Shown piece after piece: positions 39,224-63,944 of a stretch of DNA of 64,000 nucleotides. The notes beneath the pieces were generated by a model. That model had not been told where the DNA came from. It ran no database searches and saw only the letters and a list, made by a program, of their open reading frames with translations. Both the position numbers and the translations under genes were made by a program. Location of the stretch: NCBI GenBank assembly GCA_025642075.2, contig JAODUO010000851.1, positions 25,001-89,000 on the forward strand. Direction: 5' to 3'. The number at the start of each line of letters is the position of its first letter. Within the stretch, counting starts at the first letter, position 1. Origin of the DNA: Ridgeia piscesae (Eukaryota > Annelida > Polychaeta > Sabellida > Siboglinidae).

Positions 39224-42200
39224 TCATGGACATCCATTTGTATAGCCACATGAGGTGATCTCCCTACATGATTTCGGTATCGGCGGCAGAGACAGGAGCC
39301 GTGGGACTAGCTTGCCATCCAGGTGCATCCATCCTATTTCAGTGACAGGCAGAAGATCAGGACATGGTAAATGTGCTTGGTTCCAGACACTTGCTTGATA
39401 GTGTGCTCGCATGATGTGGAACTTTGTTGCATTTGAGGTTGTTGGGAGAGTTTTGTGTGCACGACCGATACAAAACAACTTCACATGAGCTTTGTTGCTT
39501 GTGTCAACCTCTGGCACGCCGTACATCTTGCAAATGAATTTTTCGGTTGACATCACTATGTGATCAGTGAGAGGGCCCTTGCCAAGGCCAATCAGGTCAG
39601 TGTTATGTTGTTGGAACACTTGCCAGGCTGTATTGTTACAGTGACTACTGAACTGAGACACACTATCACAGCCAGTAACAGCATGGAATGCTAGTAGGGT
39701 GTCGAGTTGTTCCACTGAAAGGTTCTGGTGGATCTCATGTACGAGAAATATTTCGGAGCCTTTGATGTTCCTGCCGTCATGTAGAGTCGTGTGCAATCTA
39801 TTCTGCTATAATGGGCCAGCAGTAGGAGAAGCACATCGGTGTCACGTACTAATACAAATATCGTGTTCATATGAGCATGAATGCAGTGCAGGATTAGTCG
39901 AGTATCACCTTCTTCATGATTGGCTCGCAGAGAGGAAACACCAATATCTGGGTCAGATGACTTGACGGTAGTCGATTCGCTGATCCCACCTGCCACTACA
40001 ATCACTGGGCTTTCTGTTGAGTTATGTTCAATCAGGTGGGTTGAAAGCAGTATCGCGAGATCTGGTTTACTTTCCTCAAGTGATGTGAAGCTAGACCAGT
40101 CTGATGGGCTACGAACCGTTGAATCGTTTTCTATTTTACGACGTACTTGCCGGTGGCGCCGCTTTTGTTTGACTCTTGTGCCTGATTTGATTGATTCATC
40201 TCGATACCTGTCAACGACCACGTCGATTCTCTGGTATTTTGCTCCCATCTTGAACACAGTTTCCGTGAAGATGTTTGCAAAGTCACCAAATATCTTTATA
40301 CCCTGAGGCTTTCCAAGTGCCATCACAAGTGCTTGGCCATCAATGAGCACACAGCTGGCTTCATCGACTGCGACATTTGCTGATGTTTCAACTTGTTGTG
40401 TCAGCATGTTTGTTACCACATATTATTGGTGGAATGTAGATTGTCATACGTTGTGGCCAGAGAGAGTAGGATTGTCATAAGTTCATGTTGGAGGATGTTC
40501 TCAAGGTTTACATCGCGTCCCGCTCGATAAGCTGCTACGAGCCTCTGTAAAATGTTCCTGTTTATTTTGATGGTGTTTTGCTTGCCCTTGGAAACTTTCA
40601 CAACTTCATACAGCGAAGCAAATGTCTTGGCTTTAACCTTCTGAATGGGTGCTTTCAGATCCAGGTGCATGTCACTGTCGGGAGGCTGACACAGGGGTTT
40701 GTCCACAAAGGTTCTCATTTGTGACAGGCCAAGACTTTCTGCAGCAAGCAAGGATTCTTGAATCTCTGGTGTTACCATATCTTTGTTGATTATAATATTA
40801 TCCTTCAATGTGGCATCATTGTCGTGCAGCACACCATGTTTTTTCATGGAATGAACTAGCTTCTGTTCATCTGAATGGTAATTCTCCATCCGACGTTTTG
40901 TACACTCATTGTGTGTATACTCGTCATCATCATCCGCTGTAAGATCCACCATGGCTGTTGTCTGAGATGTTATGACTGTTCTCAGATTGTATGACAGGGT
41001 CCATCTATTGAGTGCTGAGGTTATTCTCGTTATCCTGACTAAGCCACCACTTTTCTTTCCTGTAGCGTTTAGCCATTCTGTGCTTTGGTCTACTGAAAAC
41101 CTTTTGAAATCAAAAAGGCCGGTTCGTTTCGGGTTGGGGTTTGACTAAAACCAAAATTGGGAAACCGTTGGCGGTAAGCCCTTTCCCCCCAAACGTTTGT
41201 GCAGCGGGTGTAGGGGCCCGGGTTTGTTTCACCATGGTCATATACTGCCACCAGAACTCAGCGTTTGGATCATGAACTGCCAGTGCCTCAGCAAACTCTT
41301 TCATGGGCTGTCGGAATCTTTCAGTACTCAGAGTTTCAACCATCTGTATGATGCTATCCACATCTATGGAAGTGCAACCATCTGAAAGTTCTGCTCTCAG
41401 TGTGTCGTCAACATCATCCATGTACGTGTAGAACCGCGGAAGCAGTAGTTGCCCAAGTGCCTGCAGAGTGAGCTTGTGCGTTCTCATTGCACGTGCGTAG
41501 CCCTTTCCCTCCATGACATGTTGTGCAGCATTGGCCCCCAGCTCGTACAGGCCAGATTGATTCATATGTCGTCCTATTACTCCCATAAAGTTCATGGCAA
41601 TGTGAAGTCCTCCCAGGCAGGGTATAAGTACGTCCTTGTATTCTGCTACCGACCATTTCAACTCCATTAGCTTTGGAAAAAACGCCTCATCCACAGTCAG
41701 AACAACATGCTGATGCTCCATCGAATTGGCTACGTGGATTACTCGTTTCACGACTGTGCTCTATGTATCGAGTTCAGATGCAGGAGCTTGTACGATAGGT
41801 AGGTAACCTACAGTGGTCTTCTCTGGGTTGACTTTGCTAGCTGTTTGGGTGTAAAGTGTCCAGGAAGGCATTGGTTTGTGTTGAGACCGGGTCAATACAA
41901 AAGCCATGTCAGTCGCCTCTGCTTTTAGTGCTGATGGACAATATGCAAATGATCAGCTGTGATCGCACCGACAAATGGACGTTCCTTGATTTCTCTGTTT
42001 GGCGCGGGTATTATCTCAGTCATCAACTCAGGGATGCATAGTGTGGCTCTCTTGGAAATGTTTATTCCTTTGAGGAGATCTCCTTCGGGTGGCCCGCGTT
42101 GCCAGACAGCGACATTGCGTGGCATGAAAGGTTCCCTTTCCATCAAAGGTATACTCGTTGATGTCTACGTTGTCTGCAGAGAAATGGACAAAGCTACCCT

Positions 42201-42430
42201 TTACTAGATTTCGAGGGACCACTGCACCGTTGCTGTCTATTGTCTCCAGCCAGTGTCTTTTTAGCGAGTGCAGTGTCAAGTTTTATAACCTTCCAGTAAC
42301 TCATGACGTGACCTGCCTGGTGAAACATGTTCACCAACTCTTTCGACCATGTTGCTTGGTGTAATGTGCTAGCCATCCCTATGTGCTTCAGAGTGAGAAA
42401 CTTGTCTCCGTTAGCTGTGTACATGAGGTC
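39224..42430 (-). pseudogene. Large mobile-element-type gene with PIN-like domain and truncated CXC tail
   Basis: Reading from 42430 leftwards: ANGDKFLTLKHIGMASTLHQ, then SADNVDINEYTFDGKGTFHA (frameshifted), LGGLHIAMNFMGVIGRHMNQ, APIQKVKAKTFASL, RLVAAYRAGRDVN. Then comes a PIN/FEN-like region with VVDRYRDESIKSGTR, HEEGDTRLILHCIHA and RDTDVLLLLLAHY, followed by LLAFHAVTGCDSVSQF, TSNATKFHIMRAHYQ, PCPDLLPVTEIGW and CREITSCGYTNGC. I know this order from an uncharacterised, multi-copy protein family of corals, molluscs and fishes that ends in a tesmin/TSO1-like CXC segment; here the CXC is cut after its first cysteines. Stops and frameshifts at about 42200, 41760-41960, 41000 and 39760 make it dead. 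The nuclease role is inference from the acidic PIN-like motifs. Confidence 0.75.
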
Positions 42431-42799
42431 CTGAACAATACTGATAATTCTGATATTTTATTTGCTTTGTTTAAATGACAATGTGGACAATTCATATCAG
42501 TTTTAAGCAGTTTTTTGGTATTTTATCACAAATCTGAGTTTGCCATTGGATTCCTCATATTAGAAAACATACAAAAGCACTGTTTATTCATGGATATGAG
42601 CATTTACTAATATTAACACGGTGGTAGCGGCCATCTTGGATTATTCATTTATTTAGGGGTTATGAGCCATTTTTGCCGGGCTTACAGCAGATTCGAATTC
42701 AGCACCTCTCAGTACGCCTAAATAGCATGTATGCCATAAATTGACACGATTTGCATTCAGGGTTTACATTTCTTTAAAATTGACCCAGTCTATATTGCT
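42431..42799. other. Non-coding sequence between two element remnants
   Basis: No gene recognised. Confidence 0.5.
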
Positions 42800-44290
42800 T
42801 GGACTTCCAAATGGTCTTAAGTTTGGCAAAAGCGGGCTTTTTCCAGTCTTGCGTTGATCACTTTTTGGGCACCATTGTCTTTACTGATAAGACTACCCAG
42901 GTAGGTAAAGTCCTCCATAAACTAAAGTGATTCACCATTAAGGGTAACAGGTGCGGTTGGTGTGGCATTGATACTCATCACTTGTGTCTTGGTTGTACTG
43001 ATGGTAACCCCGTTTGCTTTGCATAACTGTCTAATCTATCATTTGTTTGCTGCATATAGACAAGTTTTACTGATAGAAATGCAAGGTCATCGGCAAAGTC
43101 AAGGTCCTTATAGCTGGGTTTATCTGTTGTAGTTTTCCGCATAACCCAGTCTATAACGACCAAGAAGAGGATGGGCGAGAGGATACATCCTTGTCTAACA
43201 CCAGATTTCACTGGGAACCACTCATAGGATCCATTACTGAGGATGACGCTGCAATCAAAGTGGTTGTAAAACATCTCTATCAGTGAAACAATCTTCGGAG
43301 GTACTCAAAAGGATCTTAGGATCTTCCATAGGGTGTCATGGGGGATACTGTCAAAGGCCTTCTTGAAATCAATGAAGTTGATATACAGTGGGCAGTTTCA
43401 TTCTAGAGTCTGCTCTATGATGTTTCTCAATGCAAAAGTCTGATCAGTGCATCCTCTTCTCTTCCGGAATCCCGCTTGTTCTTGCCTCAGCTTCTTGTCA
43501 ATAGCTGTCTCGATTCTTCCAAGGAGGATTCTATAGAAGACGGTTCTGGGGATGGACAAGAGTGTAATTCCTCGCCAGTTGTCACAGACTTGAAGGTTGC
43601 CTTTCTTATGGAGCTTTATGATGAGTCCTTTAGCCCAGTCACTTGGGACAGTCTGTTTGTCCCAAATGGATTCGAGCAATTCAGTCAGGACTCTGGTAGC
43701 TGTGCTGAGGTCGGCCTCCAACATTACAGCATAAATGGAGTCTATGCATGGCGCTTTTCCACTCTTCGTAGCTTTGATAGCGTTTTTGACTTCCGCTTCT
43801 GTTGGGGGTCTTGTATCGATGTTAAGGTCACCTGGCGCTGGAGGGGGTCGGCGGGTTCATCTGGCTGGGGTGGTTCACGACTTCACAGAAGTGCTCAACC
43901 TATCTATCACGTTCGGTTGCAATAGTGCTGCTATTTTTGCCTTTCACGGGAGCAGACTGATTAGTATAATTCCTGCAGCACACCGAGCTGCTAGCCCTTA
44001 AACAAAGGACGTCATGTCACTCCTGGCACAATGTTTTACTTCCTTGTCTTTGCCTTTGTATGCTTCTTGGACCTATTGCTGGAGCCTTGGTGACTTGGTA
44101 CTCAGCATCTTGATTTTGAGTTCTTTCCGTTCCTCAATCGTTTTCCATGTTCCCAGTGTTAGCCATTCCTCGTGGTTCTCCTTCTTGTGAACCAAGAGTT
44201 TGATAGCTACCTCGACATATGTCTTCTTGGTGGTGTCCCACTTGTTGGTAATTTCCTGGTCAGACTCCCCTGGTCTTCAGGGCCACATCA
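42800..44290 (-). pseudogene. APE-type LINE ORF2 fragment (linker and reverse transcriptase)
   Basis: The reverse strand runs from the linker KWDTTKKTYVEVA at about 44255, through KSGKAP (about 43760), SDWAKGLIIKLHKKGNL, NWRGITLLSIPRTVFYRILL, QAGFRKRRGCTDQ, YINFIDFKKAFDS, GVRQGCILSPILF and DLDFADDLAFLS, to EDFTYLGSLISKD (about 42900). The RT motifs including FADD are intact locally, but stops and frameshifts occur near 44060, 43850, 43380 and 43290 and no endonuclease is present. The RTE-like group is likely. Confidence 0.85.
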
Positions 44291-44418
44291 CCTGGTTTTC
44301 TTTACACACCATAAATAAACAAAATAGCCTCACATAAAATTGTTTAACTACTACCATAGGTGGTAGCACTAGAGTAATATTTTGATGTCAACAAATACAT
44401 CAATGTATTATTTCTGTA
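44278..44418 (+). repeat. Dispersed ~130-bp repeat, copy 1
   Basis: taaataaac-aaatagcctcaca, then ttaactactacca-ag-tggtagcactagagtaa, then tttgatgtcaacaaata, also found at 46998-47150. It includes a short hairpin (ctacca-tagg-tggtag). Confidence 0.8.
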
Positions 44419-44562
44419 CTGGCTGGGAACTGGTATATGACTACTAATCGCTATGGCCTTTAGAACAAGAATTGTGTTAGCGGTTACAGTGTATCACAGA
44501 CGAGCACAGATGTAACACACACAATCGGTCGCCGTGTCGAAACTTGAACACTGCTGTTCATC

Positions 44563-44945
44563 CTACGCCATGGGCGTATCCAATCCAATTGCTGATGTTT
44601 GGGAGAAAATGCCAACATCGTCTAGCGCCGTGACAGCGGTGTTCGGCCGTTTCGACGCTTCAGTATTGATCCATTTCATGCGCCACAGCTCAAATTCACC
44701 CTCGATGACAACAGACGAATCTGGAAGAAGCGATGCATACACCGAAATGGCAAGCGCAAGTGATTGCCACTGATCAGACGGTTCCTTCTCTCCCGAGTCA
44801 CACAGAATCGCCGGAATAAGTACGTTGAAATTGCAACACACTTGTGTTGTTCTCCGGATCGAAGTTCGGGGTCGGACGTCCTGGTGTCAACAACGGAATA
44901 GTAGATGATGACCCGGGAGTAATCTTCCACATTTCTTTTCTAACC
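44563..44945 (-). pseudogene. hAT-like transposase C-terminal fragment
   Basis: Reverse strand: EDYSRVIIYYSVVDTR (about 44930), then, after a frameshift, GEFELWRMKWINTEASKRPN and TAVTALDDVGIF. This resembles the region before and around the hAT dimerisation domain (ElmW..KW....PkTAvdAL). The following LP-T-AERSFS motif is unrecognisable. Confidence 0.5.
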
Positions 44946-45048
44946 GATGCCCCACGGTACACGCATTCTTTCGCCGTTCGGGAGCATGACGTTCGAAGCC
45001 AACACTGTCAAGTTCTTCAGCGCGGATGAAGCGCTCGTGGAACTTGCT

Positions 45049-45441
45049 TCATGAACGTTTATTCCTCAGAATACAGACATTCTTCATTGTGCGGACAAGA
45101 TCGGCACCACCTTTCTGCAGCGATCGAGTAATAGACAGCATCAGTCCTGAAATATATCCTGCAAGAGCAACCATTATGGAGATGATCATCCCCTCGTCCC
45201 CTCTAAATATGTTGAATTTTGTTTTGTCGGTAGAAGCGCCATGAGGCATTGCTCCCTCATATATATAACGTCTATGACTGGGGATGTCCGGGTAATCATT
45301 ACTAATCAACCAAGTGAGTGCGCAGCTTACCAGAAGAAGAACAAAATACAATTGGACAGTTGTGAAAAATAATACCAACGAATAATTGTGTAACGCAAAT
45401 AGGTTTAACATTTGAAATACAAAATTGAGACACAATAACAA
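45049..45441 (-). CDS. Hypothetical two-TM protein or exon, unknown function
   Basis: An open frame of 130 codons with a hydrophobic segment at about residues 20-45 (LVLFFTTVQLYFVLLLVSCA), a polar stretch with YPDIPSHRRYIYEG, and a second hydrophobic segment at about 85-105 (IISIMVALAGYISGLMLSI), ending SLQKGGADLVRTMKNVCIL. I do not recognise the family. A degraded homologue of its C-terminus lies at 38880-38995, so it belongs either to a small gene family or to a repeat. The start could be any of three Met codons near the N-terminus, or the ORF may be a terminal exon. It lies within 1 kb of the 3' end of the PanK-like gene on the same strand. Confidence 0.35.
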   Translation of the reverse strand: MLLCLNFVFQMLNLFALHNYSLVLFFTTVQLYFVLLLVSCALTWLISNDYPDIPSHRRYIYEGAMPHGASTDKTKFNIFRGDEGMIISIMVALAGYISGLMLSITRSLQKGGADLVRTMKNVCILRNKRS

Positions 45442-46042
45442 ACATTCGTCAATGTATTAATACATTCTTTATTATTTGTATTAGAAAATAAGCTTGTTAG
45501 CAACACGAATAGCATATCAGTGATAACATCACTTGTGATCCAGTGTAAAAGTGGAAGAACACTTCAGACCGTTCTTGAGACACCGACGTGTCTGTTAGAG
45601 CATGTATCTTTGGTGGTGTCGTTCTCGTGCTGAAGCCATGTTGTGACACCGGGACAAAGCGTGTAAAGGGTTAACACTATCGACGCCTCACAGTATGCGT
45701 TGGTTTGAAAATAAACGCGGAAGTTAATATAGTAGTTAATATTATGTTAAGCAATCTAAACGTTAGCGATCCATTCAGTAGTCAACAGAATGTTCGTAGG
45801 GGGTCGGTTCATCGGGCCTCGGTACTTTCATCACATGACTTTGGGTGCAGAATTCCGTCTCCCACGAGGACGGTTTTAAGAAAAGGCAGTACGGCTATAT
45901 ACCTTTCTGGTGTTCCATCTAAACATGCCTTATGTGGAATAAATGCGCATGAAGAGAGCAGCACAGTAAGTGAGATTAAAGTGTTATAAACTGCATTCTA
46001 GATGAGCGTCTTCCTTCGTGCGCGACGACGTCCACTTCGTCA
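45442..46042. other. 3' flank of the PanK-like gene
   Basis: Probable 3' UTR. A reverse-strand AATAAA lies at about 45469. The forward ORF at 45705-45989 shows no family resemblance. Confidence 0.4.
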
Positions 46043-59260
<13,218 letters not shown>

Positions 59261-59960
59261 TGTTGTTGGAGCAGTGGCTAAAGGCAGAAACCGAGATGAC
59301 ATATATTTATTGACACCGCAAATACAACAGACATCAAACGGACATGAATATATCTTAATATTCGATATTTTGTGTATCTTATCTGGCAGTGTTACGAAGT
59401 TTGTTTTCGTAATTAGGTTGGGAATTAAACGATCTCCCCGGCCAGGTCATCCATGCCGTTGTTCGTCACTGCTACTACAGCATACGAAAAGTATTGCGCT
59501 TTTGTTTTTTACAAAATCACGTTTTATTGCAAACGGACCTTGTGAGGTACTACCTAACCGCATTCTATGGTGTGTGGACAACAAACCCTTGTCTTATAAG
59601 GATCCGGTGACGCGCCAAAACCTTCACTTGCTGCTCGCTCATATGGCAAGACTATGCGTTAAGGCCAATATGGTAGGCGCCAGTAGAGGAAAAATAATAT
59701 GGGTCATCCCCTAACTCAGAAATGGTACAACAACCGTTGCCATCTATCGTTTATATACTGAGTTAAGGAAGGTAGCGGAGCAGACCGACAATATTTGGAA
59801 TGGTAAGACGAAAAAATGCACAAATATTTACGTTCGCAACAATTCACAAAATTTCTTACGGTTTCCGTGTGTTGGGTGAATGCATATAATAAAGCATTTT
59901 TGTCATGCGCGATAATGCAACCACATCGAATAAATGTCCCCCCTGTAGCATTAACCTCTG
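59261..59960. other. 5' flank of the PanK-like gene
   Basis: Likely promoter/5' UTR side. The plus-strand frame 59235-59714 is antisense to exon 1 and has no family resemblance. No core promoter motif could be assigned. Confidence 0.45.
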
Positions 59961-59986
59961 GGTAATATGAGTCATCTGACGCTCAG

Positions 59987-60012
59987 GTAATATGAGCATA
60001 CGCTCATATTAC
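59987..60012. repeat. 11-bp perfect hairpin in the left transposon end
   Basis: gtaatatgagc / gctcatattac around atac. Confidence 0.85.
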
Positions 60013-60039
60013 GTTTGCTGATAAATATCGCAGTGAGAT

Positions 60040-60425
60040 CAAGTCGAGTGCATTCGAGGTGATCCTGCCATTCCTAGCTAAGAAACGGAAGGTGCCTCAT
60101 GCTAAGACCCTCACAACTTGAAGCACATGAAGCCGTTACATCCAAGACAGATCTTAAGTGGGTACCAGAATCTTACCAAGCTAGAATTAAGAAACCCAAA
60201 CGCAAACAAAACCAGGGCACAAAGACTCTGAAACAGTTAGGAAACACTGCCAGTGATGACGTGAATCGCGCCGCCGAAAATCCAACATGTTCATAATGTC
60301 ATGAATGGTACTTGTTATTCATACTTAGGGAATGGATCTAGTGTATTAAGTGCGATAAATGGATGTATGTTGCATACTCTGGAGCTGGTTAAAGGGTGAG
60401 GATATTCAAATGTGATTTGTGTTAA
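60040..60425 (+). pseudogene. Transposase C-terminal / PHD-like finger remnant
   Basis: The basic stretch YQARIKKPKRKQNQGTKTLK (about 60170-60230) is followed, in a frame with two stops, by EWI-CIKCDKWMYVAYSGAG (60330-60389) and FKCDLC (60405-60422) before TAA at 60423. This is the C-x2-C, W, final C-x2-C layout of the PHD-type finger found at the end of pogo/Tigger-like transposases; the central His and Cys are replaced by Tyr. Confidence 0.45.
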
Positions 60426-60489
60426 GTTATCTGTGGGGTAGTTCTGGATAGTGTTGTTATCAGCGTACATGTCCGAACAAAGTTAACTG

Positions 60490-60492
<3 letters not shown>

Positions 60493-60537
<45 letters not shown>

Positions 60538-60551
60538 TGTGGTGCGTGCTG

Positions 60552-60587
<36 letters not shown>

Positions 60588-60594
60588 TGTGTGC

Positions 60595-60656
<62 letters not shown>

Positions 60657-60664
60657 GTGTGTGT

Positions 60665-60697
<33 letters not shown>

Positions 60698-60700
60698 TCA
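60493..60700. repeat. (GT)n / (GTGC)n microsatellite
   Basis: GT with a GTGC block at about 60543-60600, lying inside the putative transposon. Confidence 0.95.
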
Positions 60701-60831
60701 TATGTGTTGAAATATGTTTGATTTGTGCGTGCGTGTGTGCATGCATTACTCTTGCATTGGTGCGTGTGTGTCCATCTTGGGTCACAGGATCACGTATGCT
60801 CAAGTTACCAATGGGGCATGCTCATATTACC

Positions 60832-61428
60832 AACACTTGTTTTAATATAAGCCATTTGGGGAAACAATTATCCTCGTTCTCAGTAATAAATTAAACAACC
60901 TACGCATGCAATAATGCACACAACATTAGTCTAGCACAGTACCTTTCACGTCATAGTTTCACAGAGCACATAACTAGTCATATGGCTCATATTCCCCGAT
61001 ATAGGAGGGTTCGCTAGAATGTTCCACTTTAAAACCATATTGTGCATTATAGGGGACCTGAAACGCAGCTGTTGCATTCTATATTGTTTACATGAAACAA
61101 GCAATGTCCAAAATGCCTTATAACATTATGTCATGAAAAAAATGAAATAACAATAATGTTCATTTAAGTGCAATAGAAACAGAAATACAAAGATTGTTTT
61201 ATAAATAACATACCATATAGAACCGCTGCATGTATCTAATGTTCTGCACCTATTACTAAATAAAATGCATAATCTTGCTGTTTCGCACTGTGGTCGCATG
61301 ATATCGTTATAATTAAAGATAAACTAATTACATACTTAAACCATTGTTAATGAATTTGATATATGGGTGAACATGCCGTGGATTTGAAAGAGACTAGATC
61401 AAAGGAAGTATGCATTTGAAAAAGAAAA
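60832..61428. other. Non-coding sequence
   Basis: AT-rich; nothing recognised. Confidence 0.5.
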
Positions 61429-61528
61429 GTCTACAGCACCCGGTATTCCCAGGCAAACCGGGTTTGACGTTGCTTAACTTCTGTGATTGGTAGAGAATCG
61501 GTGTTTTCAACGTGATGTGGCCGTAGAC
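61429..61528 (-). pseudogene. 5S rRNA pseudogene with internal deletion
   Basis: The reverse strand reads gtctacggccacatcacgtt, then gaaaacaccg, then atcacagaagttaagcaacg, then tcaaacccggtt, then cctgggaataccgggtgctg, then tagac. It is followed by TTTTCTTTTT, a pol III terminator. It is 100 nt instead of about 119-120. The missing block is agtacttggatgggtgaccg, between cccggtt and cctggg, which carries the C box of the internal promoter. The rest matches animal 5S rRNA with scattered substitutions. Confidence 0.88.
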
Positions 61529-62189
61529 AAAAGTCAGTTTGCGCGGCACGGTATTTATATTCGGTTCGTATTGTAGCCTCAATTACACAAATGCCGTGAG
61601 ATGGCAGCACTTTTGAGCTTCTCCCTGCCGCCTGAAGAAATTATGCTCTGCGTTTGTGACCGCCAGGGCGGCCTTATTCGGAGAATACGGTAGAGACCCT
61701 TATTGGCTCTCAGGCCACATATGAAATTAACAATTAAATAAACAATCCTCTACATTTTTTTAAATTATCAAAAATTACACTTATACTGAAATAAACAGAA
61801 ATAAAATGTTGTCGTTGTTTATTTTTCATCTAAATTTTTATGTTATACAGTTTATTTTTTATTTATATACCTTAATTTCGTTATCAAAGGCATACATACT
61901 ATATAATCATTGCTTATTATTACACACGTAAACTTGTGAATTAATTTAAAACAGTGATGCCGCCTAACAATTTTGAGCTGTGACATTTCAAAAGGGTCAC
62001 ATAAACAAAGCGTATCTACACCAAACTACTTTCTTGGCGAAGTTACGGAAAGGTTTTTTCAATCGGGAAATTATTTTATTCGTTTTATAAGTTATCGTAT
62101 AAGCATGCGCTGGTTTTTACATTATTGTTCCATTACATGCTCCTCTGTTCCGTCGAATCTAGAGATCAGTTTTATCTATAACTTTCGCT
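61529..62189. other. Non-coding sequence
   Basis: AT-rich; nothing recognised. This is the 5' flank of the 5S-like sequence. Confidence 0.5.
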
Positions 62190-62775
62190 TCCTACCTCTC
62201 TCCCTCGCTCATTCCCTCCATTCCTCTCACTCTCCCTCCCTGCTCCCTCATCCCTCCTTCCCTCCGTCCCTCCTTCCCTCTCTTCCGCCCTCCCACTCTC
62301 TATCCATCCCTCCCTTGCTCCCTACATCCCCCCCTCTCTCTATCTCTCTCTCTCTGTCTCCCTCCCTCCATCACACTCACTCCCTCCCTCTTGCCCCCTT
62401 CTTCTTACCTCTCCCTCCCTCCCTCTCTCCCTCTCTCCCTCTCTCCCTCTCTCCCTCTCTCCCTCTCTCCCTCTCTCCCTCTCTCCCTCTCTCCCCCCTC
62501 CCTCTCCCTCTCTCCCTCTCTCCCTCTCTCCCTCTCTCCCTCTCTCCCTCTCTCCCTCTCTCCCTCTCTCCCTCTCTCCCTCTCTCCCTCTCTCCTCTCT
62601 CCCTCTCTCCCTCTCTCCCTCTCTCCTCTCTCCCTCTCTCCCTCTCTCCTCTCTCCCTCTCTCCCTCTCTCCTCTCCCCTCTCTCCCTCTCTCCCTCTCT
62701 CCCTCTCTCCCTCTCTCCCTCTCTCTCCCTCTCTCCCTCTCTCCCCTCTCCCTCCCTCCCTCCCTCCCCCCCTCT
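62190..62775. repeat. (CCCTCTCT)n pyrimidine tract
   Basis: CCCTCC words to about 62400, then regular CCCTCTCT octamers with small slips to about 62750. The purine strand is pure GA. Long open frames (SLPLS / REGER) are artefacts. Confidence 0.95.
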
Positions 62776-63944
62776 ACCACCCCTGCCACACAGCACCGCC
62801 CGGCCGGGAGCGGCTGAGGTGGTGCTATGAATACCGCGAGGTTCACGGCCCTCCGGCCGACTACAATGGCAAGATTGTGGTAAAGACTTTGACAAACATA
62901 ATAAAGGTCATCAACACGGAGGCGGAGATTAATAATCTTCGTTAAACACAGAAACCCGGCCTTAGTGACTCTTGATCGGGAACATTCACATTGTCCATCT
63001 TATGAACGTTTACCAGAACCAATGTCTGTCATATGAATGTTTATCATAGGCAGAAACATTATTATAATCAATGTTAATTATTAATTATTCTTATGCATTT
63101 CAAATTATAATGGATTGTATATTGTTTTTTTAAATGATATGTACAATTATATTATCTTAACCTTCTGTGTTTTGCTTTGAGGTATCTAGCTAATATGAAC
63201 CTGTCAGTGATTTCTTTTAATGTCATGTTCTTTCCCCTTTTTAGTTAACTAAATCTAATTTACGTTGATTGATATATTATGTTATTTCTAATTCATCACA
63301 ACAAAACAATGTTTTATGTTCTTTTCTCTCTCAATAGTTAAATGCATTAGTAATTATATAGGTCTTTTTTGAAATGGAAATTAGCAGACATTTTTTTATA
63401 TTTATAAACCAAATGTGATATTTTTATAGAGCCATGTATGTGTGTATTAATAATAATAATAACGTTTTATTACATTAAATGCAAAATTAATTATTTAAAC
63501 ACAATGCTTAACTTGTATTGCCACTTGAATATATTACTCTATGTTTGACTGAATTTTGTTTTTTCTTACTACATATGTTACTTTTTTTTACTACATATAT
63601 TTAAGCAGTGGCATGTTAAAAACTAAACTAAACATATACTGTATAATCTCTCCCACGAAAAGGTCCTCTTGCATTTCATGATGCAATTTATCTTTTTTCT
63701 TTTGTTCAGTTTGTTCTACTTATAAAGCAACAAGATGTCTATCTCATTCTGTTCTCATAGTCACTTCTGCAAGCACTTATGCAATTACTTTCAGTGCATC
63801 ACTTTATTAAAGGTCAACAAACACTACACCACTAATAAGTTTAAACATAGGGAGATACATATGTCACTATTTTATGAACACATACTTACAAATACATTTG
63901 ATATAAAAAGAACAAATAATAAATAGGAAAAATTATATAAAAGT
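62776..63944. other. Non-coding sequence
   Basis: AT-rich after a short GC-rich stretch at 62776-62945. ORFs at 62391-62945 and 63735-63926 are not convincing. The right end is probably the 5' part of the LINE starting at 63945. Confidence 0.5.

Larger units (their letters stand above)
59961..60831 (+). mobile_element. Probable degenerate DNA transposon with ~40-bp inverted ends
   Basis: The left end 59961-60002 (ggtaatatgagtcat, then ggtaatatgagcatacg) matches the reverse complement of the right end 60793-60831 (ggtaatatgagcatg, then ggtaacttgagcatacg). Inside is a PHD-like finger remnant (60040-60425) and a GT array. The target-site duplication is unclear. Confidence 0.55.

Noticed and set aside
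62391..62945. ORF running out of the CT tract into GC-rich sequence
   Set aside because: About two thirds is SLPLS repeat; the remaining residues show no domain.
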